Shown here: piece after piece, positions 9,436 through 18,454 of the stretch
Layout: each line of letters starts with the position of its first letter
How positions within the stretch are numbered: position 1 is the stretch's first letter
Position numbers and translations under genes: made by a program
DNA from: Grimontia indica
Lineage (GTDB): Bacteria; Pseudomonadota; Gammaproteobacteria; Enterobacterales; Vibrionaceae
Assembly (NCBI RefSeq): GCF_000333895.2
Contig: NZ_ANFM02000022.1
Location: forward strand, 106,047 to 170,046
DNA length: 64,000 bases
Direction of reading: 5' to 3'
Notes under the pieces: model-generated
Databases searched by the model: none
What the model was told of the DNA's origin: nothing
What the model saw: only the letters and a program-made list of their open reading frames with translations

Positions 9436-9889
9436 CCATAGTCAGGAGCTTTTGCTTTATCTCCAGACCATAGCGATATCCAGTGAGTTCACCATCGCTG
9501 CCGATCACGCGGTGGCAGGGGATAACAAGGGGAATAGGATTCACATTGTTGGCCATCCCAACCGCTCGACAAGCTTTTGGATTGCCAATTTCCCTTGCAA
9601 TGTCAGCGTAAGACCTCGTTTCCCCATAAGGAATGCCACGAAGAATTTGCCAGACTTTGTGCTGGAATTCCGTGCCGTCGGGGGCGAGAGGGATGTCGAA
9701 TTGAGCCCGTTCCCCGTTGAGGAATTCGAGAATTTGCTTCTTAAAAGGGGCGAGGTGCTTAGGGGAGTGCTTCCACTGTTTGCAGGATTCAACAGGATGA
9801 TGAAGGCATAAAGTCAATTGTCTCAACCCTGACCCATCAGCCAGTAAGTGAATTTTCCCCAGCGGTGATTCAAAGCTATCGTAATACAT
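9419..9889 (-). CDS. ogt: Methylated-DNA--protein-cysteine methyltransferase
   Basis: 156 residues. Carries the active-site motif PCHRV (IPLVIPCHRVIGSDGELTGY), with Cys as the irreversible alkyl acceptor, and an upstream segment (FQHKVWQILRGIPYGETRSY) forming the DNA-binding helix-turn-helix. It directly reverses O6-alkylguanine and O4-alkylthymine. Length and start (MYYDSFESPLGKIHL) fit Ogt rather than the longer Ada. Convergent with tyrR and divergent from the acetyltransferase gene at 9919. Confidence 0.94.
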   Translation of the reverse strand: MYYDSFESPLGKIHLLADGSGLRQLTLCLHHPVESCKQWKHSPKHLAPFKKQILEFLNGERAQFDIPLAPDGTEFQHKVWQILRGIPYGETRSYADIAREIGNPKACRAVGMANNVNPIPLVIPCHRVIGSDGELTGYRYGLEIKQKLLTMEKNGD

Positions 9890-9918
9890 AACAACGACAC
9901 AGTTGGATAGGAGGCGAA

Positions 9919-10506
9919 TTGTCAGTCGAAATTATAAACCCATTCCCGCAATTACGTATTGATAATCTTATCATTCGTGCGATTCAGAAGCCTGATATCC
10001 CACTTATCGTGAATTATTTTCAGGTTAATCGCCAATACTTGACACCTTGGGAGCCGTTGAGACCAGACAGCTTTTTCACTTATGAAGGTTGGGAACGGCG
10101 CATCATTCAACTAACCGAATTGCAACGTCATGGGCTGGCGTATTACTTCATGATTTTCGAAGAAGGAAGCGATGAAGTTTGCGGGGTGATCACATACAAC
10201 AACATCATGCAGTTCCCTTTTCACGCCTGTAATGTTGGCTATTCGCTGGCTGAGTCAGCGCAAGGGCGGGGTATTATGCGTCGGGCGCTTAAAGCAACCA
10301 ACCAATGGTTGTTTGACAACCTCAACATGCACCGTGTGATGGCTTCTTACATGCCAAGAAACAAACGCAGTGAAGCCGTGCTTCTGGCAGCAGGATTCAA
10401 GAAAGAAGGTGAAGCCAAAGACTACCTCCTGATTAACGGGAATTGGGAAGATCATATCCTTACCTCTGTCATCAACACCAACTGGGTAGCGTCCACCAAT
10501 GAATGA
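9919..10506 (+). CDS. GNAT-family acetyltransferase, RimJ-like
   Basis: 195 residues. Starts at TTG with a GGAGG ribosome site 4 bases upstream. Fold landmarks of the Acetyltransf_3 family are present: RAIQKPDIPLIVNYF at the N-terminus, the acetyl-CoA loop NVGYSLAESAQGRGIMRRAL, and NMHRVMASYMPRNKRSEAVLLAAGF at the C-terminus. It resembles RimJ, which N-terminally acetylates ribosomal protein S5, but substrate cannot be read from sequence. It overlaps the next gene by 8 bases, so the two are probably translationally coupled. Confidence 0.85.
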   Translation: MSVEIINPFPQLRIDNLIIRAIQKPDIPLIVNYFQVNRQYLTPWEPLRPDSFFTYEGWERRIIQLTELQRHGLAYYFMIFEEGSDEVCGVITYNNIMQFPFHACNVGYSLAESAQGRGIMRRALKATNQWLFDNLNMHRVMASYMPRNKRSEAVLLAAGFKKEGEAKDYLLINGNWEDHILTSVINTNWVASTNE

Positions 10507-11104
10507 AACATCGGCATTTGAAAGGCTGGAAAAGCAACTGGCATTGATTGTCGAGATGGATCAACTCAAAGCCGTACTAAGACGAACTCGAATTAAAAGT
10601 GACAACGACCGTTTGGAGAATTCTGCTGAGCACAGTTGGCAGGTGGCTTTGATGGCACTTTTGTTAGAAGAACACGCCAATGAGCCGGTGGATGTCGCGA
10701 AAGTGGTGAAAATGCTGCTGCTCCACGATGTGGTGGAAATCGATGCGGGAGATACCTTCGTTTACGATTTGGAAGCCGCTAAGCTTCAGCCTGAGAAAGA
10801 GCTGAAAGCGGCGAAGCGTATTTTCGGCATGCTGCCGGAAGATCAGCGAGATGCGCTCATGGCCCTATGGTTAGAGTTTGAAGCAGGTGAAACGCCCGAA
10901 GCGCGGTATGGTAAGGCGCTGGACCGCATGTTGCCCATGCTGCTCAACTATCACAGTGACGGGCAAAGCTGGAAGGAGCATGGTGTGCGCTACGATCAGG
11001 CACTAAGCATTAACAGCAAGATTGAAAAAGGCTCTGCACTGCTGTGGGAAAAAGTACAAATGATGCTGAGTGAAGCTGTCGACAAAGGGTGGTTGAAAAA
11101 ATAA
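10499..11104 (+). CDS. HD-domain phosphohydrolase (YfbR/HDDC2-like)
   Basis: 201 residues with the HD metal-binding pattern: H of SAEHSW (about residue 43), the HD pair in MLLLHDVVEID (about 77-78) and a later Asp in the GKALDRMLPML helix. The arrangement resembles 5'-deoxynucleotidase YfbR and human HDDC2, which dephosphorylate nucleoside monophosphates. Overlaps the preceding acetyltransferase gene by 8 bases and ends at a strong terminator. The exact substrate is inferred only from the family. Confidence 0.85.
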   Translation: MNETSAFERLEKQLALIVEMDQLKAVLRRTRIKSDNDRLENSAEHSWQVALMALLLEEHANEPVDVAKVVKMLLLHDVVEIDAGDTFVYDLEAAKLQPEKELKAAKRIFGMLPEDQRDALMALWLEFEAGETPEARYGKALDRMLPMLLNYHSDGQSWKEHGVRYDQALSINSKIEKGSALLWEKVQMMLSEAVDKGWLKK

Positions 11105-11127
11105 TCCCGGCAATCGCCGGGATTTCT
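11103..11127. terminator. Terminator after the HD hydrolase gene
   Basis: AATCCCGGC (11103-11111), 4-base loop, GCCGGGATT (11116-11124), then TCTCT. It lies between the convergent HD-hydrolase and pyruvate kinase genes. Confidence 0.8.
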
Positions 11128-11152
11128 CTGTTTGCAATGAACCAATTGCCCG

Positions 11153-12598
11153 TTAGGTCACCGTAATCATTCGCATGGTGTTGGTTGCGCCTACATAGCC
11201 CATCACATCACCTTGAGTGAAAATCACGACGTCCCAAGGCTTGAGATAGCCTTTCTCTTTCAGCAAAGCAATGGCTTTATGCGCCACTTCTGCGCCAGCG
11301 CCAGTGTCACTTTCGAAATAGACTGGTGTCACGCCACGATAAAGCGCTGCACGCGACAGCGTGGACTCATGTTGGGAAAGAGCAAAAATGGGTTTACCCG
11401 AACTGATACGAGACATCATGAGAGCTGTTTTGCCAGATTCTGTCAGTGAGACCATGGCTTTCACTTTCGGCATGTGGTTTGCCGCGTACATGGTTGCCAT
11501 AGAAACCGTTTCTTCAATCAGTTCGAACTCTTTGTTTAAACGGTGGTTGGAGACGTTAATTGATGGCATCTTCTCTGCGCCAATACAGACTTCCGCCATG
11601 GATTTCACGGTTTCCAGTGGGTAATCGCCTGCTGCGGTTTCAGCAGAAAGCATGACAGCATCGGTCCCGTCCAGCACGGCATTTGCCACGTCCATGACTT
11701 CCGCCCGCGTTGGCATCGGGGCTTTGATCATCGATTCCATCATTTGAGTTGCGGTAATCACACAGCGGTTCATTGAGCGGGCGCGGCGGATAAGTTTCTT
11801 CTGTACGCCGACAAGTTCTGGATCACCGATCTCCACACCCAGATCACCACGAGCCACCATCACAGCATCAGAAGCTTCAATGATGTCATCAATGTTCTCA
11901 TCTGTAGCGACGGTCTCCGCCCGCTCTACCTTGGCAACCAAACGGGTATCAAGGCCTGCATCACGTGCTAACGAACGGGCCAGACGCATGTCATCGCCGT
12001 TACGCGGGAAAGATATCGCCAGATAGTCCACATTGATTTTTGCAGCAGTGAGGATGTCCTGTTTGTCTTTATCGGTCAGAGCGGGTGCTGATAAACCGCC
12101 ACCTTTCTTGTTGATGCCTTTGTTGTTGGAAAGGGGGCCACCTACAGTGACTTCCGTGTGGATACAAGTACCGTCTACCGAAATGACTTTCAGCTGAACG
12201 CGTCCGTCATCCAGCAGCAAGATGTCATCTGGAACGACATCATTCGGTAGGTTCTTGTAATCGATACCGACGCTTTCTTTGTCACCTTTTCCCGGCTCGA
12301 GCGCAGCATCCAACACAAAGCGATCACCGACCGCCAGCTGAATTTTGCCATCCGCGAAGGTGGATACACGAATTTTAGGCCCTTGTAGATCACCGAGAAT
12401 ACCGACATGACGCCCGAGCTTCGCAGCGATAGCCCGAACCTTATTGGCACGGTCGATGTGGTCTTCAGCGGTACCGTGAGAGAAGTTCATTCTCACCACG
12501 TTCGCGCCGGCAGCGATGATTTGTTCCAGCATACCTTCCTTATCGGTAGCCGGGCCCAATGTAGTCACGATCTTTGTTCGACGTAATATCTCAGACAT
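11153..12598 (-). CDS. pykA: Pyruvate kinase (PykA type)
   Basis: 481 residues, co-linear with E. coli PykA (480). Landmarks: [14 protein letters not shown] at the N-terminus, [19 protein letters not shown], the catalytic-site region [21 protein letters not shown], and the [10 protein letters not shown] signature. It converts phosphoenolpyruvate and ADP to pyruvate and ATP, the last step of glycolysis. It lies just downstream of hexR on the same strand but behind hexR's own terminator, so it probably has its own promoter in 12600-12698. HexR control of pyk genes is known in gammaproteobacteria. Confidence 0.96.
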   Translation of the reverse strand: MSEILRRTKIVTTLGPATDKEGMLEQIIAAGANVVRMNFSHGTAEDHIDRANKVRAIAAKLGRHVGILGDLQGPKIRVSTFADGKIQLAVGDRFVLDAALEPGKGDKESVGIDYKNLPNDVVPDDILLLDDGRVQLKVISVDGTCIHTEVTVGGPLSNNKGINKKGGGLSAPALTDKDKQDILTAAKINVDYLAISFPRNGDDMRLARSLARDAGLDTRLVAKVERAETVATDENIDDIIEASDAVMVARGDLGVEIGDPELVGVQKKLIRRARSMNRCVITATQMMESMIKAPMPTRAEVMDVANAVLDGTDAVMLSAETAAGDYPLETVKSMAEVCIGAEKMPSINVSNHRLNKEFELIEETVSMATMYAANHMPKVKAMVSLTESGKTALMMSRISSGKPIFALSQHESTLSRAALYRGVTPVYFESDTGAGAEVAHKAIALLKEKGYLKPWDVVIFTQGDVMGYVGATNTMRMITVT

Positions 12599-12698
12599 GA
12601 AAGTCTCCTGAGTAAAAATGCATACGAAAGAGCAATAAGGAATTATTGATATTTGTATTTATATAAAGAGTGTAGATGAGTGGGCGTAAGAGAAAGAA

Positions 12699-12725
12699 AA
12701 AGGGCAGACTTTGCGTCTGCCCTTT
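12699..12725 (-). terminator. Terminator after hexR
   Basis: AAAGGGCAGAC (12699-12709), loop of 5, GTCTGCCCTTT (12715-12725). Read on the minus strand it is followed by a T-rich run (CTTTTTCTTTCTCTTA), so it terminates hexR before pykA. Confidence 0.88.
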
Positions 12726-12730
12726 AAAGT

Positions 12731-13585
12731 TTATGTCAGTGATTCTTTGTTGAATCGAGAGTCCTTAATGGCCTCTTTCACACGTTTGAGGTTTTCGCGG
12801 AACCCTGGACCACGGCGCAGTGTGAAGCCTGTTGCCAGAACGTCAATAACGGTCATCTGAACCACACGGCTTGCCATTGGCATGTAGATGTCAGTGTCTT
12901 CCGGTACATCCAGCGTAATGGTCAGCGAACAGACTTTGTCCAGCGGAGAGCCTTTCTCGGTAATACCGATAACGGTCGCGCCGTTTTCTTTGGCTAAAGT
13001 CGCAACGTCTACCAGCGATTTGGTTCGGCCAGTGTGTGAAATGACGACCACAACATCACCGTCTGTACAGTTAATGCAGCTCATGCGTTGCATGACAATG
13101 TCGTTGAAACAGACGATGGGAATGTTAAAGCGGAAGAATTTATTCTGCGCATCGTGGGCAACGGATGCTGAAGCGCCCAAGCCGAAGAAAGAAATTTTCT
13201 TAGCTTGAGTTAGCAAATCTACTGCCCGATTGATTTGGTGGGCGTCGATGCTGTTTTTCGCTACATCCAGGCATGCCATCGTCGATTCAAAGATCTTCGA
13301 GGTGTAAGCGTCTGCGCTGTCATGTTCTTCAACATTACGGTTCACGTAAGGTGTACCGTTTGCCAGGCTTTGCGCCAGATGAAGTTTAAAATCAGGGAAG
13401 CCTTTCGTGTCTAGCCTGCGGCAGAAACGGTTTACTGTAGGCTCGCTGACATCAGCCATTTTGGCGAGTGTCGCGATGCTGGAATGAATAGCAGTCTGAG
13501 GAGAAGCGATGATCACTTCAGCGACTTTCCTTTCCGACTTACTAAAGTTTTCAATATTTTTTTGTATTTTTTCTAGGGTGTTCAT
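12731..13585 (-). CDS. hexR: HexR, RpiR-family regulator of central carbon metabolism
   Basis: 284 residues. N-terminal RpiR helix-turn-helix (about 1-75: SIATLAKMADVSEPTVNRFC) and C-terminal SIS sugar-phosphate isomerase-like domain (KKISFFGLGASASVAHDAQN). This is the HexR group, which senses 2-keto-3-deoxy-6-phosphogluconate and controls Entner-Doudoroff, glycolytic and gluconeogenic genes. Gene order hexR-pykA is common in Vibrio and Shewanella. A half-site resembling the HexR palindrome exists upstream but is too weak to call. Confidence 0.93.
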   Translation of the reverse strand: MNTLEKIQKNIENFSKSERKVAEVIIASPQTAIHSSIATLAKMADVSEPTVNRFCRRLDTKGFPDFKLHLAQSLANGTPYVNRNVEEHDSADAYTSKIFESTMACLDVAKNSIDAHQINRAVDLLTQAKKISFFGLGASASVAHDAQNKFFRFNIPIVCFNDIVMQRMSCINCTDGDVVVVISHTGRTKSLVDVATLAKENGATVIGITEKGSPLDKVCSLTITLDVPEDTDIYMPMASRVVQMTVIDVLATGFTLRRGPGFRENLKRVKEAIKDSRFNKESLT

Positions 13586-13901
13586 TCAGATTACCGCGTT
13601 GCTTCCGCTGTCTGTTTTGTCAGTCTTTCCTGCCTAAAATCACTGGCGGTAAGGTCTGACGCTATTGGGTGAAATATTTCGACGTCCAACGATGTTATAG
13701 TCGAGTCTAACGGTTGGAGTCGTTTAATAACATTTTAACCAAAAAATACCTTCAAAAAATTTGTATTCATTCACGCTTTTAGTTGCTTAATTACACAATG
13801 CCGAAGCTTTTTTTCACCAAATGCGAAACGGGTTCGGTTTCTTGTGGCACGTCTCGAATGAATCAAGCGTAGAAATGAAAATGGCTTACAAGGAACTTTC
13901 G

Positions 13902-14738
13902 ATGTCGAAACCATATAAAACAGTTTCAATAAGCGGATGTGGTTGGCTTGGTCTTCCTCTCGCGGAACATTTGCATCAAGTTGGATATTCGGTCACTGGT
14001 AGCAAACGTAGCGTTGCGTCTCTCAACGAATTGGAATTGAAGCACATCAATGGTGTGGTGTTCGATATATTTAGCGAGAAACACGACCCGTCATCACAAC
14101 CTCTTTTTGAAAGCGATGTTTTTGTGGCCAACATTCCGCCCGGCAGACGAACAATCGATGGAAGTGTGTTCGTTAATGCCATGAAGAGAATGGTGGATGC
14201 CGCAAAGTCTGGCGGCGTGAAACAATTCATCTTTATCAGTACCTCTTCGGTCTACGGCAGTGTCACAGGGTTAGTCACAGAAAAAACAGTCTGTGAGCCC
14301 AACACAGAATCTGGGAAAGCCCATCGTGAGATTGAAGATTATGTATTCGCTGAGTTTGGTGATCGTGGCGTTGTGCTGAGACTGTCGGGCTTGATTGGTG
14401 ATGAGCGTCATCCTGGAAAACATCTCGCGGGCAGAGAAAATGTCAGTGGAGGGTTGGATCCAGTAAACCTTGTTCATCGTGACGATTGTATTCAGGCGGT
14501 CAGTGCCATTATTGCTCTGCAAATCGGTGGCGAAACTTTCCATCTCAGCGCCACCGATCATCCTACTCGTTCAGCATTTTACCGTTGGGCGGCTGCAGGA
14601 CTGGGTTTGCAGGAACCGCAATTTATTGAAGACGGGGGTGAAGGGAAGGTGATAGTTGCTGATCACACGCTGCAAACGTTGGGTATGACGCTGAAGTATC
14701 CGTCGCCATTTGACATGCCATTGCCGACGTTGGGGTAA
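13902..14738 (+). CDS. YeeZ-like NAD(P)-dependent epimerase/reductase
   Basis: 278 residues from ATG 13902 (MSKPYKTVSISGCGWLG), which has AAGGAA 7 bases upstream; the frame is open from 13821 but the extension looks non-coding. The N-terminus is a Rossmann nucleotide-binding loop (GCGWLGLPLAEHL). STSSVYGSVTG supplies the Ser/Tyr region typical of extended SDR enzymes, although the YxxxK motif is not obvious. It resembles E. coli YeeZ and related nucleoside-diphosphate-sugar epimerases of unknown substrate. It stands alone and ends at a strong hairpin. Confidence 0.8.
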   Translation: MSKPYKTVSISGCGWLGLPLAEHLHQVGYSVTGSKRSVASLNELELKHINGVVFDIFSEKHDPSSQPLFESDVFVANIPPGRRTIDGSVFVNAMKRMVDAAKSGGVKQFIFISTSSVYGSVTGLVTEKTVCEPNTESGKAHREIEDYVFAEFGDRGVVLRLSGLIGDERHPGKHLAGRENVSGGLDPVNLVHRDDCIQAVSAIIALQIGGETFHLSATDHPTRSAFYRWAAAGLGLQEPQFIEDGGEGKVIVADHTLQTLGMTLKYPSPFDMPLPTLG

Positions 14739-14748
14739 ATGGCAGCAT

Positions 14749-14821
14749 AAAAAAAGCCCGCTTCATCTGAAGCGGGCAACATAAATGTTTTTTAAGCAGG
14801 AGTAAGAAAAAGCAGCAGCAT
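14749..14821 (-). ncRNA. Candidate short terminated RNA, unit 1 (also epimerase terminator)
   Basis: GCCCGCTTCA (14756-14765) pairs with TGAAGCGGGC (14768-14777); on the minus strand it is followed by a run of seven T. Upstream on that strand, 14803-14821 carries a 19-base block shared with unit 2 with two mismatches. The same hairpin also lies 17 bases after the epimerase gene on the plus strand and may serve it. No clear -10 box is seen for this copy. A tiny frame (MLLLFLTPA) also fits here. Function is inferred only from layout. Confidence 0.4.
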
Positions 14822-14979
14822 CTAGCGATAAGTTGGAAGTCATGTGTGGCGGCCAGCTATACATTAAAAAGGCACTTATCCGCTATCTACATACATTCAG
14901 ACTGGGCCATTTTCATTTAGTTCAAAAAATTCGAAAAAAATTTTCTCTCTCCAAAATCCCCAATCTCTGACGCCAGACG

Positions 14980-15056
14980 AAAAAAAGCCCGTACTCAAAA
15001 TCAGTGTACGGGCTCCAGAAGAATAAAAACTTCTAAGAAAAAGCAGTGGCATTATA
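14980..15056 (-). ncRNA. Candidate short terminated RNA, unit 2
   Basis: Minus strand: a perfect TATAAT -10 box (complement of 15051-15056), then the block shared with unit 1 (15034-15052), a small AGAAG/CTTCT hairpin, and a terminator stem AGCCCGTAC/GTACGGGCT (14986-14994 with 15006-15014) followed by T7. A start near 15044 would give an RNA of about 65 bases. No -35 box matches well. It could be a small RNA or a remnant attenuator. Confidence 0.45.
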
Positions 15057-15246
15057 TGTGACCTGATGAAGTCCAGATTGTTCCCCAAAGAATCGATTTT
15101 TTTCTCACATTTGAGTGTGACTGAGTGCCGTTTCAGCGAATGGTATTAATTTACAGACGCTTACATCCAACAGATTTTTTTCGTGGCAAGGACAACTTTT
15201 TTGATGATTGTTTAGGGGTTGTTATTAATGCTAACGGGATGTAAAG

Positions 15247-15262
15247 TTAAACAAGTGTTTAA
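15247..15262. promoter_or_regulatory. PsrA-type operator upstream of psrA
   Basis: TTAAAC-AAGT-GTTTAA is a perfect palindrome 15 bases before the psrA start. It matches the described PsrA pattern (AAAC, 2-4 bases, GTTT). Position over the promoter/leader suggests autorepression of psrA-fadE. Confidence 0.7.
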
Positions 15263-15277
15263 TACGGGTGAATAAAA

Positions 15278-15955
15278 ATGGCTGGGAAAGGCGAAACCAA
15301 AGGAAAAATTCTCGATGCTGCGGAGCAGTTATTTGCTGAGCATGGTTTCAAAGAGACCTCTCTTCGCACCATCACGAGCAAGGCTGGGGTAAACCTGGCG
15401 TCGGTCAATTATCACTTTGGTGATAAGAAGTCGCTTGTGCGTGCCGTCCTCGCCCGTTATCTCGAACAGTTTATGCCACAACTGGAGCAAGAGTTGAGGC
15501 TGCTTTTAGTGAAAGATGACATTTCAATGGAAGAAGTGTTCGCGTGTACCAAGCGTCCACTATTAGGGTTAGACACTTTCCGCCGCCATGGTGCTTCCAC
15601 GTTTATGCAGCTTATCGGCCGCGGTTATACCGATGTTCAGGGCCACCTTCGTTGGTTTATCACCACCCGCTACGATGCTGTTTTGAAGCTTTTTACAGAA
15701 GCGGTGATAAAAGCCAACCCATCACTGAAACCTGAACATGTGTTTTGGCGACTTCACTTTACGCTGGGCGCGGTGATTTTCACCATGGCGTCTAACGTTG
15801 CACTCAGTGAAATCGCTGAGAATGACTTTGGTTCCAATGTGACGACTGAAGACATTCTCGACCGATTGATCCCTTATCTGGCAGCAGGTGTGGACGCACC
15901 GACCAGTCAGGAATTGTCTCTTGTGCCAAGCGGCGTGCCGCAAAGTGCAGGATAA
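15278..15955 (+). CDS. psrA: PsrA, TetR-family fatty-acid-responsive regulator
   Basis: 225 residues. N-terminal TetR helix-turn-helix (about 10-60: KILDAAEQLFAEHGFKETSL, then ASVNYHFGDKKSLVRAVL) and a C-terminal ligand domain. It belongs to the PsrA group of gammaproteobacteria, which binds long-chain fatty acids or acyl-CoA and represses beta-oxidation genes. Two facts support this: fadE lies 51 bases downstream in the same direction, and a perfect AAAC-N4-GTTT palindrome lies in its promoter. The ribosome site is weak. Confidence 0.87.
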   Translation: MAGKGETKGKILDAAEQLFAEHGFKETSLRTITSKAGVNLASVNYHFGDKKSLVRAVLARYLEQFMPQLEQELRLLLVKDDISMEEVFACTKRPLLGLDTFRRHGASTFMQLIGRGYTDVQGHLRWFITTRYDAVLKLFTEAVIKANPSLKPEHVFWRLHFTLGAVIFTMASNVALSEIAENDFGSNVTTEDILDRLIPYLAAGVDAPTSQELSLVPSGVPQSAG

Positions 15956-16006
15956 AGCTTAAAAATAATAAAAAATTAACGTGTTACAAATACAAGGATC
16001 TGAATC

Positions 16007-18301
16007 ATGAGCTCTCAACCATCACTTAGAAGACGTTATTTAAGCGACCCTGCATTTAAGTTTTTCAAGAAGGTTCTTCCGCCGCTGTCTGAGACAGAAC
16101 GTGAGGCGATGGAAGCTGGCAGTGTATGGTGGGATGGCGAACTGTTCGCCGGTAATCCCGACTGGCGTAAGTTGCTGCAGTATCCAAAACCACGTTTAAC
16201 TGACGAAGAAAAAGCGTTCATGGAAAACCAGCTAGAAGAACTGCTGGGGATGCTGGATGACTTTGAAATCGTTCAGGAGCGCAAAGACTTACCGCCTGAA
16301 GTGTGGGAGTTCCTGAAGAAGGAAAAATTCTTCTCGCTGATCATTCCAAAAGAGTACGGCGGTCTCGAATTCTCTGCCTATGCGAACTCGACCATTGTTT
16401 CACGCATCGCCACGCGAAGCTTGAGTGCAGCGGTGACTGTGATGGTACCAAACTCTCTGGGCCCAGGTGAGCTATTGACTCACTATGGCACTGAGGAACA
16501 AAAGAACTACTGGTTGCCGCGTTTGGCAAACGGTCAGGATGTCCCATGTTTTGCGTTGACTGGCCCTGAAGCGGGCTCAGACGCGGGCTCTATCCCGGAT
16601 AAAGGCATCGTATGTATGGGCGAGCACGAAGGTAAAGAAGTGCTGGGTATCCGCCTGACGTGGAACAAACGCTACATCACGCTAGCGCCAGTCGCCTCTG
16701 TGCTTGGTCTTGCCTTTAAATTGCATGACCCAGAAGGTCTGTTAGGCGACAAGGAACAACTCGGTATCACTTGTGCGTTGATCCCAGCGGATCACGAAGG
16801 TGTTGAGATTGGTGAGCGTCACAACCCGCTGGGTTTGTCGTTCATGAATGGCCCAACGCGTGGTCAGGATGTGTTCATTCCAATGGAGTGGGTCATCGGC
16901 GGTCAGGACTACGTGGGTCGAGGCTGGCGTATGCTGGTGGAATGTCTCTCAGCAGGTCGTGGTATTTCACTGCCTGCACTGGGCACCGCAGTTGGTCACC
17001 TGACGGCACGCACGACAGGTGCTTATGCTTATGTTCGTAAGCAGTTTGGTATGCACATCGGTAAATTCGAAGGTGTGGGCGAGGCGATGGGGCGCATTGG
17101 TGGTTACACCTATATGCTCGAGGCAGCGCGCACACTGACCACGACTTCTCTGGATATGCATGAGAAGCCGGGTATTGTGACCGCCATTGCCAAATACCAC
17201 ATGACTGAACTGGCGCGCACCATCCTGAATGATTCGATGGATATTCATGCCGGCCGTGCAATCCAGTTGGGGCCTTTGAATTATGTTGGTCACCACTACT
17301 TTGGTATGCCTGTGGCAATCACAGTAGAAGGGGCAAACATTCTGACCCGTAACCTGATGATCTTCGGACAGGGTGCGACACGTTGTCACCCATACGTGTT
17401 GAAAGAAATGGAAGCGGCGGCAGAGAAAGATGAAGCTAAAGGTGCAGAAGCGTTTGATTCACTGCTGATCAAACACATTGGCTTTGCCACTAAGAACGTG
17501 CTGATGTCTTTCACCAATGCATTTACTCGCTCAAGCTTTAACAAATCACCGGTATCGGGCGAAACGGCGGCTTACTATCGTCAACTGTCCCGTATGAGCC
17601 GTGCGTTGGCAGTTACAGCCGACGTTGCCATGTTGACGCTGGGTGGTGAACTGAAACGCCGTGAAATGCTGTCAGCCCGCTTGGGTGATGTACTGAGTCA
17701 CCTATATTTGGCGTCTGCAGTATTGAAGCGCTACGAAGATGAAGGTCGTCAGCAAGCTGACCTGCCATTCGTTCACTACTCACTGCAACACTGCTTGAAC
17801 AAGTGTGCGGAAGCGTTTGGCGGCGCGTTCAACAACTTCCCGCAGAAAGGTGTTGGCTTCTCACTGCGTGCGATTTTGTTCCCACTGGGAATGCACTACA
17901 AAGCACCATCAGACAAACTGGCAACGCAAATTGCTGATTTGCTGATGACTCCAGGTGCACACCGCGAGCGCCTGACGCACCTTTGTTATGTCGGCGACAA
18001 AGCAACTGACCCGGTAGGTATCATGGAGCGCGCTTTCGAAGCCATGGTGGCGGTTAAGCCGCTTGAGAAGAAAATGGCAGTTGCGGCAAAAGAGAAGAAA
18101 ATCCCTGCGAAAGGTTTATTGTCCGAGCGTTTGGATGCTGCCCTTGAGCAGAATGTTCTGACCCAAGAAGAAGTCGACCAAATCAAGCACGCTGATGGGC
18201 TGCGCTACGAAGCGATCCAGGTGGATAACTTTGACCCTTCATGGTTCAAGTCAGAATCTGAGTCTGTACCGGCTAGCTCGAAGAAAGGCAAAGCTGCATA
18301 A
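16007..18301 (+). CDS. fadE: Acyl-CoA dehydrogenase, FadE type
   Basis: 764 residues, large FadE-class acyl-CoA dehydrogenase with the extra C-terminal domain (DUF1974) found in bacterial FadE. Flavin/substrate region: CFALTGPEAGSDAGSIPDKG; conserved IIPKEYGG and CSAGRGISLP-like segments. It catalyses the first oxidation of fatty acyl-CoA in beta-oxidation using FAD. Ribosome site AAGGAT is 8 bases before the ATG. Operon with psrA, which probably represses it. Ends at a strong terminator. Confidence 0.94.
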   Translation: MSSQPSLRRRYLSDPAFKFFKKVLPPLSETEREAMEAGSVWWDGELFAGNPDWRKLLQYPKPRLTDEEKAFMENQLEELLGMLDDFEIVQERKDLPPEVWEFLKKEKFFSLIIPKEYGGLEFSAYANSTIVSRIATRSLSAAVTVMVPNSLGPGELLTHYGTEEQKNYWLPRLANGQDVPCFALTGPEAGSDAGSIPDKGIVCMGEHEGKEVLGIRLTWNKRYITLAPVASVLGLAFKLHDPEGLLGDKEQLGITCALIPADHEGVEIGERHNPLGLSFMNGPTRGQDVFIPMEWVIGGQDYVGRGWRMLVECLSAGRGISLPALGTAVGHLTARTTGAYAYVRKQFGMHIGKFEGVGEAMGRIGGYTYMLEAARTLTTTSLDMHEKPGIVTAIAKYHMTELARTILNDSMDIHAGRAIQLGPLNYVGHHYFGMPVAITVEGANILTRNLMIFGQGATRCHPYVLKEMEAAAEKDEAKGAEAFDSLLIKHIGFATKNVLMSFTNAFTRSSFNKSPVSGETAAYYRQLSRMSRALAVTADVAMLTLGGELKRREMLSARLGDVLSHLYLASAVLKRYEDEGRQQADLPFVHYSLQHCLNKCAEAFGGAFNNFPQKGVGFSLRAILFPLGMHYKAPSDKLATQIADLLMTPGAHRERLTHLCYVGDKATDPVGIMERAFEAMVAVKPLEKKMAVAAKEKKIPAKGLLSERLDAALEQNVLTQEEVDQIKHADGLRYEAIQVDNFDPSWFKSESESVPASSKKGKAA

Positions 18302-18317
18302 CAGCAGATTTGTTCTC

Positions 18318-18346
18318 AAAAACGCCGCAACTGCGGCGTTTTTTCT
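18318..18346 (+). terminator. Terminator after psrA-fadE
   Basis: AACGCCGC-AACT-GCGGCGTT (18321-18340) flanked by A-run and T6. Canonical intrinsic terminator. Confidence 0.92.
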
Positions 18347-18454
18347 TGCTAACACCTCCAACCACTACCCGAAATCGGGGTTTTGCGACAAAAACAAGTG
18401 CCAAAACAAGATGAAGTATTTATCCTAAGCCCAACTTTGAAAGGAAGGTTGAAT

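Larger units (their letters stand above)
14739..15277. other. Gene-free stretch with two similar hairpin units
   Basis: 539 bases without a convincing gene. It holds two minus-strand units, each ending in a GC hairpin plus T-run (see 14749-14821 and 14980-15056), an AT-rich middle, and the psrA promoter with its palindromic operator at the right end. Confidence 0.75.

Noticed and set aside
13740..13800. Possible HexR palindrome upstream of hexR
   Set aside because: Only a half-site (TTAATTACA) resembles the TGTAATTAAATTACA consensus; the other half does not match.
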